NCBI RefSeq assembly: GCF_910596095.1
Contig: NC_056550.1
Span: 2,232,001 to 2,296,000 of the forward strand
Source: Thunnus maccoyii
Taxonomy: Eukaryota; Chordata; Actinopteri; Scombriformes; Scombridae
Direction of reading: 5' to 3'
Length of the DNA: 64,000 nucleotides
Positions 1 to 10,280 of the stretch are shown here, in pieces. The notes beneath the pieces were generated by a model. That model saw only the letters and a list, made by a program, of their open reading frames with translations. It was not told the DNA's origin and did not search any database. The translations under genes were made by a program, and so were the position numbers. Numbering within the stretch: position 1 is the first letter of the stretch; each line of letters begins with the position of its first letter.

Positions 1-490
1 TATTTTGCAATATTTCTTTAAATACGAGCACAGTTTAAATAAGTGTAAACATGTGATTAGCTCCCTGTATGTTCAGCACTATAGAACAGGGTCACTGTCT
101 CCAGATGATGATGATGATGATGATCCAGACTGTAAGGCCACCTAAACGTTTAGAATTTCTTATCAAACCTGGCTCTCAAATTTGTTTGCCCAAGTTTTGT
201 ACTTTAGAGAAATCAATTGATTTTCTTACTATGCTGCGTAAGAACTGGCTTTGAATTTCTCATTTATCATACATTTATAAACATTTGATATTTAATATAA
301 TACCAGTTGCTCAGCTTTGTGAATATATTGAAATTTAGTGTTAAGTTGTTAGTGCTGTATGCTGCTAACCTGACACACCAGATGCTTTGTTACACAGAAC
401 CATCTGAGAAGTTGTCCTTGGAAACTGTTTGGAAAAGGGCAAAAAATACTTGGCAGGTGATTGGATGAACCAACTGTCTATCACCGTCTT
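1..490. other. No gene recognised
   Basis: AT-rich DNA with a short (GAT)n run near position 105. I see no convincing exon, RNA gene or complete element on either strand. The part from about 390 may belong to the repeat that ends in the TIR pair at 491-619. Confidence 0.5.
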
Positions 491-619
491 ACCTTGTGAG
501 GCAGCTGGATTCAGGAGATCATGTGAGAATCCTCATAGGACACCAAGCGCATAACTTGAAGCCTGACAAGATGGTTCTCATGATGCTGTAATCTCACAAA
601 TCCAGCTGCCTCGCAAGGT
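491..619. repeat. Small TIR element, 129 bp
   Basis: Positions 491-511 and 599-619 are inverted copies of one another over 21 bp with a single mismatch, both beginning ACCTTG. The interior has no coding sense. The arms resemble the ends of a short non-autonomous DNA transposon or a foldback piece of a larger teleost repeat. I see no clear target-site duplication, so the superfamily is not assigned. Confidence 0.6.
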
Positions 620-2628
620 AAGTACGCTGCCCCTCTTGGAGAAAAAAAACCTGGCCAATGACTGTGAGCTAATAGGAGTTAGAGACCCTTGCTTTAGAAT
701 AAAGCACACAACTCTTAAATATAAGAATCTTTCTAATCCCACCATACATACAAAGAACCTGTAATCATGCAGCCATCCTCGTGTGTACTGCAGCACTGGA
801 CCTATCGGTGGTGTTAAACATAATGTTACAAAGCCAGGTATACTAAAAAAACACATGTATGAGAGTTTGATTTCTGTCTATTGAGTGCAATGACTTGCTT
901 TGATCTGATGTGCTTTCAACACAGTCTGACAGACACCACAAACAACTGAGCACAGCTCATCAAGATATGTTCTTTGCACCAGCTTTATTTCAATGTTAAC
1001 AAATCTCATGAGAACACCAACAATGTCTCTCAGTATTTTCTGACTTCACTAATGTGATTGTGGCTGTCAGCCCAAAGCCCACTGGTTTCTACTGAAGACA
1101 TGAATCTTTAAGAACACCTCACAAATATATAGTTTCATTTCTAAAAAGGCTCAGCAACCTCGTCCCTGAAAAGAACTTATATTTCTTTTTTTCTTGGCCT
1201 CCCTGAATGACTCGTTTTAGAATATTGCCAACTGTCACCTTGTGCATGGCCATCATCATCATCAATGTATGCTGAAATGCTAACATTCTCCATACCACTG
1301 CTCAACTTAACACAAGCTTCAGTCTTAGCATGAGCTCCAGTCTTGATTAAGTGGTAAAAAGTTACATAAAGAATGACATATATCTACAATAAACATTTCC
1401 CTGTTAGACAAGTAGTTAAAACATTTATATCTGTATGTTGACTCAAATTATGACCAAAGCCACGCACAAATTTCTGCAACATTTTGTATGAAAGCAAACA
1501 TTTAGTCTAAAAATAAAGAGTGTACTACTTTAATCAAACACACACAGCACTCCATCCTGGTCAGAATCTGTTCATTATTAAAAAGGTAGATTCCCAGGAT
1601 GTCTTTGTGTCCTCTAGGATACCAGTTTGTACATAACACCCACAGAAAACATACTCATTCCTCAAATGTAGAATCTGCTCGCCGCTTTGTGAGTGATGAA
1701 TGTTAATAATGTGCCATTAGTGAAGTGTTTTTTTAGTGGAACAATCATGCCAAATGTTCATGTTCAAACAGTCATGGGACCCAGACAAGACCCCCTTTAA
1801 AGATTCTCAACAGGGCATCCATATACAGTGGTAAAGTGAATGATTGTGTTAGTGACTTATCGTGTGTAATTTCATGTCACTCTGTTTGAGGGAATGACAC
1901 AGAAGCAGTGAAAAGAGTGTGGGATTTTGTATGTTATTGTATATTATTACTTTTTCTATATTCTTTTTTTTGTTGTGTACTTAATTTAGAAATGAAAAGA
2001 TTTTTAACCAATTACAACAAATATGCATTAAATACCTAAAGGGGATGATTTGTTTTGAGTACCTGTTATAATGTTGCCAAAAAGTCTCTCAGTGTACATA
2101 AAAATGCATTAAATATATTTGAATGGACTAAAAGACACTTCATGTTCCTGTTGTGTGAGTGTGCTTTTAATGTGGCAACCTAGTACATAACATTCATTTG
2201 ATGTACAGTACAAGGTAAGGGCCACTGATGATGTCACACTAATTTAAGAAAAAAGTGAAGATGTTGTGAAAGTGCAGATGTTATTTCAAGGGGAAAAAAG
2301 TCATACTATTTTGAGAATAATTTGAGAAGAAATAAGGTCATAATATTATGAAAATACAATGATAATTTGCAAGACAACATAATTGTACAAGAATAAGTCT
2401 GTAAAATTTTTGGAAGCTGAAAATAAAAAAGTCTGTGGAACAATTTAATGAGAGTCAAGAGATTAGAATTCTTATTCTGAAATGTTTAGGTTGTAAAACT
2501 GTTACCCTCACAATATTGTTACTTTTTGCTCAAAATTACAACTTGAATGTCAAAATTTTATGATTTTACCTCAAAATATTTTGATCAGCATGTCGTCATC
2601 ACAGCTTTCAAACAACTTTGTTTCTCAA

Positions 2629-2629
<1 letters not shown>
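620..2629. other. No gene recognised
   Basis: AT-rich, low in CpG, many stops in all frames. No splice-bounded exon, RNA gene or complete element was recognised. The minus-strand open stretch at 578-856 has no protein-like composition. Confidence 0.5.

Positions 2630-2659
<30 letters not shown>
2630..2659. repeat. (CT)n-(CA)n microsatellite
   Basis: A CT run passes directly into a CA run, followed by imperfect CA/CAT-rich sequence to about 2712. Confidence 0.9.
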
Positions 2660-2802
2660 TGCAAACACTTTCACTCATCCACCCACTCACACACACATGC
2701 ACGTGCACATGCAGGTCGTCAAACTCAATAGATTATAATACATTACACCTCGTGTGCAGTACATTTCTGTTTATGGCTTAGGCTATTGAGCGTTGGAAGT
2801 TC

Positions 2803-2823
2803 TGTGTGTGTGTGTGTGTGTGT
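2803..2823. repeat. (GT)n microsatellite
   Basis: Uninterrupted TG dinucleotide run. Confidence 0.9.
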
Positions 2824-3236
2824 ATATCTTTGTAGAAGTGTACTTATGTGATTGTGTGTGACCATATGAGCCAAGAGCAAGTGGTTTTCATGGCATGTTC
2901 ATTCGCTCTGATTCATGTGTCTTTGAGGTACAGAGATAAAACATGAGCTTGACTGCGATATATAATTTCAAAGCCCACAATAATTTCTCCTTATATGTGC
3001 ACTCACACATGCACGACACAGAGACCCATTCACACCCATACATGCACTCTCTCAGGAAATAAAAACATCTAGCATTGTACAGCGCCACAAAGATACCGCT
3101 GCAAGGAAAACCATAACAAAGACGGTCTTTACTTGATTTAGCACATCTGAGTTTGTACAACTGCTGTCGCAGCCAAATCTATAACTATATGCAGCTTGAG
3201 TGGCTGGTCATTTTCCACTTAGCAAGATGAAGAGAC
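2824..3236. other. No gene recognised
   Basis: Unique-looking AT-rich sequence upstream of the piggyBac-like fossil. No TIR or exon was seen. Confidence 0.4.
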
Positions 3237-3598
3237 ATGTCTGTTCAAGAAGCTCTGGAGTATGTCCTACAGCCTGCCGACAGCAAGCATGAGTCGGGTA
3301 ACTCCGAAACTGAGGAGGACACAAACTCGGAGGATGACGCTGAGTATGCTGTGGAGTCATCTGATGACTCTTATTCCTCTGACTGCACTGAGAGTGGGGA
3401 GGACACAGAGGAGACAGCTGATCCAGACTGGAAATCAAGAAATGTGGAAATTATCTGGGCTCTCACTCATGCCAGCTACCTGCGTGACCCCGGGACCCAT
3501 AAGATACACCACCGCCAGGATCAGCACCATAAAAATCATCCTTTGATCTTTCCATAACAGAAGACATAATCCAGCTTCTTATGAAAAGCAGTTCAGCG
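3237..3598 (+). pseudogene. piggyBac-like transposase N-terminal fossil
   Basis: Three successive frames give a plausible piggyBac-family N-terminus. The first is a strongly acidic Ser/Asp/Glu leader of about 60 residues from the ATG at 3237, then a TPGPIRYTTARI-like segment in the next frame (about 3475-3540). The third frame, from 3542, reads SFDLSITEDIIQLLMKSS. An acidic leader followed by a TPGPTRYA..R-type block and an FDLF-type start of the transposase domain is typical of PGBD/piggyBac proteins. Two frameshifts and the absence of the catalytic DDD region make it a dead fragment. No TTAA-flanked ends were found. The family call is from remembered motif pattern and could be wrong. Confidence 0.5.
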
Positions 3599-4500
3599 AC
3601 GCTCACGCACTGCTGAGGTTCACGCATCCAGCGTGTCTCAGGCGTAATGCTCTATGTGCATGAGACAAAGGCAGGCCTGCACACAGTCACAAAGCCTGAT
3701 AACAAGGAAAGGTGCCAAGTCAAACAAAAGGAGTCCAAAATGGACTTCAACTCCCATCATGCTCTGCTCAGTTTGCACCTTGGTGTGAAATCCGGGGAAG
3801 CCCCTTATTCTCATCTCTCAATGGCAGACACGCTCCAACACCAGAGGAAGGCATGGCGACGCAGCCGTGACATCACCGCAGCTTTAATTACCGGCTGCAC
3901 ACAGACATCTTGGCCTTTCCATTGTGCTGAAGGAAGCTTTGCTTTCTATAAAAACAACCTCTTGACAAAAGTAAGATGTTGTCTGGGCAGAGACTCTATT
4001 AGATTTTGTGTGTTTAATAAGCTTAATGCTTGTGTTTCTGTTGTGTGATTTAACGGACCGCCAAGTCCTTTTGCCTGCTATACTCTGAGGAATATTTGAA
4101 TTTCCTACCTGTTTAGTTTGTGTTCACCATGTTATACTGTTTGTGTTGTCCCACTCAGGACTGCTGTGTTTGTGCCACTGCGAGTGAAAAGTAAGTTGCT
4201 TTGTCAGTTAGTAAACCAGACAACGTGTGTGCAGACTATCGTCTGTATGTACACTCTCTGTGGATAAAGCCTAACCGCTGCTCTCCCCTCATGGTCGCAG
4301 GACTCCACAGAGAATTGTCTTTTCGTCCTTTTTCTTCCCTCTCTTGCTACTAACCCACACACACGCACATGTAAACACACACACCTTTCTTACACATCTG
4401 ACGGTTGGATAGTATGGGACACAGTGCCACTCTGCTCCTCGTTATTGACCATCAGACACGTCTGTTTCATAAATTGAATTGGGCAAGTGCAGAGACACTG
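3599..4500. other. No gene recognised
   Basis: Includes an open stretch at 3647-4048 with no recognisable domain, Cys/Met-poor and without splice context. It is probably chance or the tail of the neighbouring transposon. A short CA-rich run lies near 4345-4383. Confidence 0.4.
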
Positions 4501-4514
4501 ACCACTGGTCTGTG

Positions 4515-4650
4515 CCATCTTGCTATTGTTTAACCAAAACGCTGCGGCCACATCCGCCATTGGTTCTTGCGTGACGTGACTTCCTCCCAAAGTCACGTCA
4601 GCCACGTGACGTCATCTGACCAGATCACATTGGCCATCTTATCACACACA
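4515..4650. promoter_or_regulatory. Promoter-like CRE/E-box/CCAAT cluster
   Basis: Within about 135 bp there is a CACGTG E-box (4603-4608) that overlaps a full palindromic CRE TGACGTCA (4607-4614). CRE half-sites lie in an 11-bp inverted repeat (4572-4582 / 4590-4600, 7-nt loop). There are also an ETS-like ACTTCC, two CCAAT-type motifs (ATTGG) and two GCCATCTT YY1-like motifs. The density is far above the surroundings. No adjacent transcript is recognised, so it could equally be the end of a repeat. Confidence 0.35.
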
Positions 4651-5923
4651 CTCCTGCTTGCATGTGTTTTCACTGTACATAACTGTTGTTATTGCTTAGG
4701 TAGAATAAGATTTTGTGGCTGATGGAGAGAGGCAGAGCTCGAACTCAAACCTTGTTCTTGTTTGTTGTGAATGTTGATATCCCTCAGATATTAGCATTTT
4801 AGGTGAACTCTTTTATGAGACAACCTCACTGTTTGGTGTCCGTAATTATTAATTCACATTAATAATTTTATTAATTTTAATAATTAACTATGATCTCTGT
4901 TAATGAATTATTGCTAATAACCAGCTGTGCTCCTCCCAGCTCCAACACTATAAATGTTATATGAGTATGTGTTTGATGGGAAATTAAAGAGAACCTTGTA
5001 ATCCTGGTAAGGACCTGGTATCAAAATCAGAAGTTTACCAACTTAATATTTTGTGTACACAATGCAGAACTATCCATCTTCATTTTCAGAGGCCAGAAAT
5101 TTTTTGAAACGATATTATTCCTCTGAGATGTGGTTTTATATCTTTGCCAGGATTGATGATTATTCATGAAAGGTAACCATTTGACACTTTTTTTCCCCAG
5201 GTCAGAGCAATGTGGCTGAATCTAGTATTATACAACAGGTAGTTCTGACCAAGCAATCTGATTGGTCAACTAGACATTTAGAACATGCTCAAATCAGCAT
5301 GACAGCACACCTAGCCGTGCTCAAATGAAAAAAGCCTCATCACTAAAGATATTACTCCGCCACTGATTAGAACTATATACCGTGACATCGCGCTAACAAC
5401 AACAACATCTGTGTAGACGACTGGTGGTTGATTTGAATTGCAGAGATATGTGAACTTGGCAAATTAGTTTTTTCTGTTGTCATTTTCAGTCATAACTGTA
5501 ACGTTTGAAGATATATAGTTAAACACAGTGGTCTGACCTATCTGACATTTCTGCTGGCTTTATTGTATGTACTGTGTTGCTTTGCTAGTCTTTGGTTTGT
5601 TTTGTTTTGTAGGGGGGGGGTTTGCAGTGAAAACCCGGAGTGTAGTTTTGAGTTGTCTTTCTTTTATGTTTGTGAAACTGGATTGAACTGAACTGATTAG
5701 GGGTGGTGGGGCAAACAAAACGGACCTTTTACTGAGTGGATTGAACTCTGAGACTGTGGGACGAGTTACACATGCACACACTCACACAGTGAAAAACCCA
5801 AACCCTTCTCCCCTCTTTATTGTTACCTGGCACCCCAATACACAGCAAAACTTAGCTATTTTCCCTGCAGTTGAGAGCACATCTCAGCTCCCACTCTGGC
5901 ATCCTCCATCAGCTGTGTTGGTG
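4651..5923. other. No gene recognised
   Basis: Contains an AT-rich, partly self-complementary stretch around 4840-4920 built from TTAAT/ATTAA. A G-run lies at about 5611. No exon or RNA gene is seen. Confidence 0.45.
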
Positions 5924-5962
5924 AGTCAGACTTTTGACTTTTCACAAGTCAAAAGTCTGACT
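5924..5962. repeat. Perfect 17-bp stem hairpin
   Basis: 5924-5940 and 5946-5962 are exact reverse complements with a 5-nt loop (ttcac). It is too perfect for chance in drifting DNA. It may be a recent palindromic insertion or a double-strand-break repair product. Confidence 0.75.
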
Positions 5963-6048
5963 TGTGAGCACAACTATCATGTTGTTATTTTCTTCTTTTG
6001 GTAAAATGCCCAGTGAGTTTATTTTATGTAACGCCTGAATCCCACCAC

Positions 6049-6240
6049 AGGTGGAAAAGCCTGAGGGACCAGTACAGGAAGGAGAGAAATAAAGAGAGGG
6101 AAAGAAAGAGAAGTGGGGCAGAGCCAAGCGATGCCCAACCAGAGATGGAGATTTGCAAGTCATTGGTTTCTTAAACCTGTTTTTAGAGAACAGGCCAACA
6201 TCATCAAATCTAGGCAGCCTTGAAGGGCAAGGAACAGCAT
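6049..6240 (+). pseudogene. MADF-domain fragment (Harbinger accessory protein-like)
   Basis: From 6049 the frame reads RWKSLRDQYRKERNKERERK, the helix-rich core of a MADF/Myb-SANT-like domain. It is preceded by a splice-acceptor-like CACAG. With small frame changes the following bases keep the usual tail of such domains (FLKP, then SSNL). MADF proteins are the DNA-binding partner proteins of PIF/Harbinger transposons and are also found in host transcription factors. The reading frame breaks repeatedly, so this is a relic. Harbinger transposase relics occur elsewhere in the window (17060-17245, 20392-20772). Confidence 0.5.
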
Positions 6241-7364
6241 ATCAGTTACCCCCTCCCCCCAAGCTCCAGAACATGAAGAGGTAGAATTTGAGATGCCACA
6301 TGCAAAGGTAATTTAGATCAGTGGTTCTCAACTTTTTTTGTGTAGAAAAACTAATACCCATGATGCTGCAGACCCCCATTTTATAAAACCTTGTCTCAGG
6401 GGCCCCCATATGAGAAGATTTTTGTTATTAGATATAATTAAATCCAGGATTATTCTGTTTCAATTAATGGCAAGTAACGTAGGTATACATATATATATAT
6501 CTTGAAGCATTTTATGTTCTTGCAAAGGTGAATGAATAATTGGATGTTATCACATAATTGAGTTGACATTTTATTTGTATGTTCAGCTGGAAGCCACACT
6601 GAGCTTGATGACACCCAGGTGACGCTGATACGAGATGAGACTGACCCTGTGCAGCTGGAGGCTTACATTTTTATTGTCTTAAATTTTCAGATGAACAGTG
6701 TTTTCAAACCTTACTTTGAAAGTGGGGTGTTGTGTACATTCAATAGAGTGCTTCAACTTAACTACAAATACATTGGCTGTCCCAAAAATTACATACCAGA
6801 CTATTGTTCTTTATTTGAAGGGTGAATTTATGAATATGAAAAACTGTTTTCAGTTAAAACAATTTGATGCAGTGCAATGTACAGAATAAAAAACCAGATA
6901 GTTGCACATGCCCCTAAGTGACTGTCTATTCCGTAGCCTTGGTTGCTAAGGTTGTTGCTAAGGTTTTTCCATGTGTTGTTTGCGTTGACCACGCTCATAT
7001 TTCGGATTGGATTCCGGCTCGAACATGTACGAATGAATTTGAGAAGTTGACATTTTGAGTAATGAACAAGAAAAAGTATTGAAATCCTACGACTATTAAT
7101 TGTTGTACGGTTTGTTGACGTAGCCTCCACAGCCTGCGGATGTCTGCTGAGGGGCAGCTCCCAAGAGCTGGCCAATCAGAACAGACTGAGCTCCTCGGGA
7201 TGGGGGGCTTACAAAAGCTTGTAGTGGCGTGACAAATAGTTTCTCTATTTCTGCTTTCTGTTACCATATTGTGAAAAAGGCCTGTTCTGTTCTTATTATT
7301 ATTGTTTGATATAGGCCTAATTACTATTTAGAATTTAAGAATGTCCAATTCCTACCTGACCAGT
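6241..7364. repeat. Probable dispersed-repeat debris
   Basis: No gene. The part around 6320-6430 (tggttctcaac followed by accccc-type tracts) and 6890-7260 read like fragments of common teleost interspersed repeats. A short direct duplication of ttgctaagg lies near 6945-6965. Ends could not be defined, so this is a composition and memory-based call. Confidence 0.3.
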
Positions 7365-7500
7365 ATGTGTTTGGAATGTGGGAGTACCAGGAGTAAACCC
7401 ACACATGGGATGAAAAAGCTCATGAAACTCCTCACAGATAGTTGTGGCCTTAACCCGGACCTGGCTGTGAGGCATCAGCACCTCTGTGGAAATTGGGAAG
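7365..7500 (+). repeat. Decayed SINE-like fragment
   Basis: Sequence of the type gggagtacc..ggagtaaacccac..ctgtgaggc resembles the body and tRNA-like end of a widespread fish SINE/LINE-tail repeat. It is short, diverged and lacks clear ends. Confidence 0.35.
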
Positions 7501-7619
7501 TAGGCTGGGGTGAGATAAGAGAGGTGAGGGAGAGAAATGAAGGAGAATAGGGTGGGTTGGTGACGAGAAAGGAAGGAGCTCCATGTCCATTAAACATTGG
7601 ACGTCTGCTTGCTTGCATG

Positions 7620-9323
7620 TCAAATGGGTGGGAGTTTTGGGATGGATGACACTCCAGAGGCCCACCGGATTTTAGGGAGGACAGGTCTAGAGGACAGGGC
7701 GGCCTCTCTGAGATCTGTTATTGTGGTCTCCTCATATTTAACATCCCTCTTGAAGAGTTCACGTCTCTCTTTAAGTATCTGGGCACCGGAGTATCTGGGA
7801 AATGGCTCCGCGTCATCTGTAGAGAGGTAGTTACACCTCTCTCTACTAAAAGTGGGACCAAACTCTTCTCTCTTTGCATTTTGTGCAGTTAAATTGTGCT
7901 TAACTGCACTAGAAATGGGAGGGAGATGGGTTAATCTTTTAGTGCCTTTATCGACCTCACTATAACTCAGCTGCAACTTATTCTGCTCCTGACGCAATCT
8001 AATAAGCTTGGTTTTAGCAGTACCCAGTTTGGGTAATGCCTCACCGTTTCTTGAAATGCAGCCAGGCACCTCCCTGTCAACCAAAGCACGCCTTCCTGTT
8101 TCCACAGAGGGAAGGATCGGCGCCTGCTGAAGAGCGCGGACTTCCCGCTGAATGTACTGCTGGTGTTTTATCTCCCTCTCAGCAATCTCTTCAGCGTTTC
8201 TTACTGCTGCATCATACTCCTCCTTTTTCTGTCGCTGAAACTGGGCACGTCGTTCAGCTGCTAAAGAGGCATTGAAGTTGTGTAAGTAACATTTTTCTTC
8301 TCTGATCTTCTGAGTCTTCAATTTTTCCTTTATATCAAACAACCTGGCAGCCTCTTTCTGAGCCTGAAGCCAGTCCTGGTCGCTCTGTAGCTCTTCCCTC
8401 TCACGCTGTTCTCTCTCTTTTATCGTCTCCTCACGGTGAGCTGAAATGGACATCAGTACAGCAGCCCTCTTCTCCTCCTTATCTCTCTGCCGCTTTTCCA
8501 TTTCAGCTTCTTGCTTAGCCACAGCTGAGTTCAATCTCTGCTCGTCCCTCAGAGATGTGGTTATAGCCTGCTCCCTCTTCAAAGCTGCCAGATTTTCCCT
8601 AACGATCTCTTTAGGGTTCTGGAGCTTCCTGAACCTCTCTATCTGCTCCATCTTTCTTTGCTGCAGCTTCTTCTCATTTTCCAACCTATTCATTCTGGCT
8701 CTGTGCTCGGCTCTCTGGTCCTGCATTGTCTCTCTCTCTTTCAGCAGCTTTTTTTCATCCATTTGTCTTTTCAGATATTCAGCTACTGAAAGGTTTTTGA
8801 GTTTTCTTTGATGGATCCGCTCCTTCTCCTGCCGCAGAGCTTCTTCCTCTCTAGCCCTCATTTCTTCCTCAAATTTTCTGTCTAAATGTTGAGCGATTTT
8901 TTCCTTTCGTCTCTTCAAATCTATGAGTGCCTCATTATCCCACTGCATGTGGGTCCTGAAGGCACTGTTTGCGTCCATCTGTTGCCTTACCTGCCTCTTT
9001 AGTGTTACCTCATCTGCAGCAAGCCTGTTGAGATACTCCTGTCTTGCCTGCTCAATTTTTTTTGCCTCCTGTAACTTAACAAGCAAGCTGTCAGGCTGTG
9101 TCTGAGCCTGTAGCCAGTCCTGGTTGCTCTGGACTTCTGCATTCTCGCATCGCACAGCTTCTCGTCTAGATGAGGTCGATCTAAATCTCTGCTCCTCCCT
9201 CAGAGATGAAGTTACAGCCTGCTGCATCATAGTGGCTGCCGTATTCTCCTCAACAAACTCTCTTCTGGAGTTCTGGAGTTTCCTCGACATTTCTAACTGC
9301 ATAGCTTTTCTTCGCAGCAACAT
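7620..9323 (-). CDS. Intronless coiled-coil protein with internal duplication (TPH/cilia-associated-like)
   Basis: A single uninterrupted frame of 567 aa from the first in-frame ATG (9321-9323). The frame continues upstream without a further ATG to about 9420. The protein is almost wholly charged alpha-helix (Glu, Arg, Lys, Gln rich) to about residue 400. A more varied tail then ends in Pro/Ser-rich KLPPI. Numbering from the upstream open end (the ATG is residue 19), residues 36-123 and 252-375 are diverged copies. Both hold KLQN, an (A/V)(T/I)T-SLR-EQR block and a Q-S-QDWLQAQ block. This build resembles trichohyalin/plectin-homology proteins of axonemes such as CFAP45, CFAP53 or CFAP210. I infer a cilia or flagella role but cannot name an orthologue. 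Lack of introns suggests a retrogene or a very large exon with an unseen 5' exon. A degraded inverted copy lies at 14862-15280. Confidence 0.7.
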   Translation of the reverse strand: MLLRRKAMQLEMSRKLQNSRREFVEENTAATMMQQAVTSSLREEQRFRSTSSRREAVRCENAEVQSNQDWLQAQTQPDSLLVKLQEAKKIEQARQEYLNRLAADEVTLKRQVRQQMDANSAFRTHMQWDNEALIDLKRRKEKIAQHLDRKFEEEMRAREEEALRQEKERIHQRKLKNLSVAEYLKRQMDEKKLLKERETMQDQRAEHRARMNRLENEKKLQQRKMEQIERFRKLQNPKEIVRENLAALKREQAITTSLRDEQRLNSAVAKQEAEMEKRQRDKEEKRAAVLMSISAHREETIKEREQREREELQSDQDWLQAQKEAARLFDIKEKLKTQKIREEKCYLHNFNASLAAERRAQFQRQKKEEYDAAVRNAEEIAEREIKHQQYIQREVRALQQAPILPSVETGRRALVDREVPGCISRNGEALPKLGTAKTKLIRLRQEQNKLQLSYSEVDKGTKRLTHLPPISSAVKHNLTAQNAKREEFGPTFSRERCNYLSTDDAEPFPRYSGAQILKERRELFKRDVKYEETTITDLREAALSSRPVLPKIRWASGVSSIPKLPPI

Positions 9324-9430
9324 TTTCTCACTATCCAAAGAGTCAGTTTTGGTGTTCTGCTCGTCTATCTGGTCCAACAGTCTCTTTTGGCGGATATTTC
9401 CTTCTGTCTTTGCTGATGTTGAGCTACTGA
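9324..9430 (-). other. Frameshifted upstream extension of the coiled-coil repeat
   Basis: Just upstream of the coiled-coil gene, the +1 frame reads NLSVAQHQQRQKEISAKR. This matches NLSVAEYLKRQMDEKK inside the protein (residues 196-211 counted from the open end). The continuation RLLDQIDEQNTK..KLQN aligns without gaps to the internal copy. So the duplicated unit extends past the present ATG, but one base gain or loss separates the two parts. Either the 5' part was lost by frameshift or an intron or exon boundary lies here. Confidence 0.55.
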
Positions 9431-9489
9431 AAGGTTATAACAGATCTCTTGCTGTTGAGAAGGCTCGTTTCTGTCTTGAAGATTAAAGC

Positions 9490-9606
9490 TTTGATCTTGC
9501 ACTTCTTGGTGACATCATCACATTCTGCCTCTTTGATCTTGTACTTCTTAGTGTTGACATCATCACATTCTTTACACCCTACACTTATTTGTGACATCAT
9601 CTCATA
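9490..9606. repeat. Tandem repeat, 2-3 copies of ~45 bp
   Basis: The block containing gatcttg..acttctt..gacatcatcacattc occurs at about 9492 and again at about 9537, with a partial third copy (gacatcatctc) near 9592. Confidence 0.7.
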
Positions 9607-9694
9607 CTGGCTGGTTTTTTTTCAAACCATTTTAATTATTAAAAAAACTTTATTAACAAAACTGATTAACAATATGACATCATAGCTTAAAAAA

Positions 9695-9790
9695 ATATTT
9701 CAAGATTCAAGAGACTTTTTGGCCATTTGCACAGGCTCAGTGAATTCTTGTGCGATTCATTCAGTCAGATTAAAAAAAGAAAGAAATTTA
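9695..9790. repeat. Interspersed repeat fragment, LINE 3'-end-like
   Basis: ttcaagattcaagag followed by a ttgccatttgcacagg-like stretch and attcttgtgcg matches a common teleost repeat terminus. It is followed by A/T-rich sequence to about 9835. Confidence 0.35.
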
Positions 9791-10049
9791 TAATAAATTA
9801 AATTTAGATAAATTTAAAAAAAATAAGACAGCAAGATCTGTGAGATATTACTTATATTATTTACCAGTTATTAACAGCACTCCAGGAATTATTTACAGAA
9901 CTTCCACCTGTTGCTCCACTGAAGTACTGGAACAGCAGGTGGAAGGAAAAGTTGGGAAGTTCTGCAGTGTAGCAGGTGGTGTCTCAGGTTGTAGCCTGTG
10001 TTCCTCCACCTGGGTGATGGGGCTCTCTGAGGATGATGGTCAGGGACTG

Positions 10050-10280
10050 CAGAGGGGGGGGAGCCCCTTTCCTGAAGTGCAAGATGAGCTCCTTCAGGAG
10101 CAGGTCAAAAATCCGGTCAACACAACAGCAACTACAAACATGCAGCATACAGACAGGCAGCCTGGTCAACTGAGGGCTGGTCACCGAGTTGTCATCCCAA
10201 GCTGTTGCGTGTGGCATATACAGGACATATATCCAGGTCCTAATGTTGATTATACAGAATTCATCTCTGGCCGGCTATGA
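10050..10280 (+). pseudogene. P2X7R intracellular-domain-like C-terminal fragment
   Basis: In the frame that ends at 10280 the protein reads HRVVIPSCCVWHIQDIYP..YTEFISGRL. The core VIPSCCVW.I...YP is the signature of the zinc-binding P2X7-receptor intracellular-type domain. In fish this domain also occurs in large transposon-like families, often with THAP domains. It is on the plus strand, opposite to the THAP-type relic just downstream, so it is a separate or inverted piece. Open only as a remnant of about 60 codons; no start or introns are identified. Confidence 0.5.

Noticed and set aside
3647-4048. 133-aa plus-strand ORF
   Set aside because: No domain, no splice context and no similarity to the piggyBac-type fragment upstream that I could see.
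5611-5620. G-run as a G-quadruplex candidate
   Set aside because: A single run, without the three further G-tracts needed nearby.
8036-9486. Plus-strand ORFs across the coiled-coil gene
   Set aside because: They mirror the minus-strand coding frame. Their composition (Leu/Ser/Cys) is what an antisense reading of Glu/Lys/Arg codons gives.
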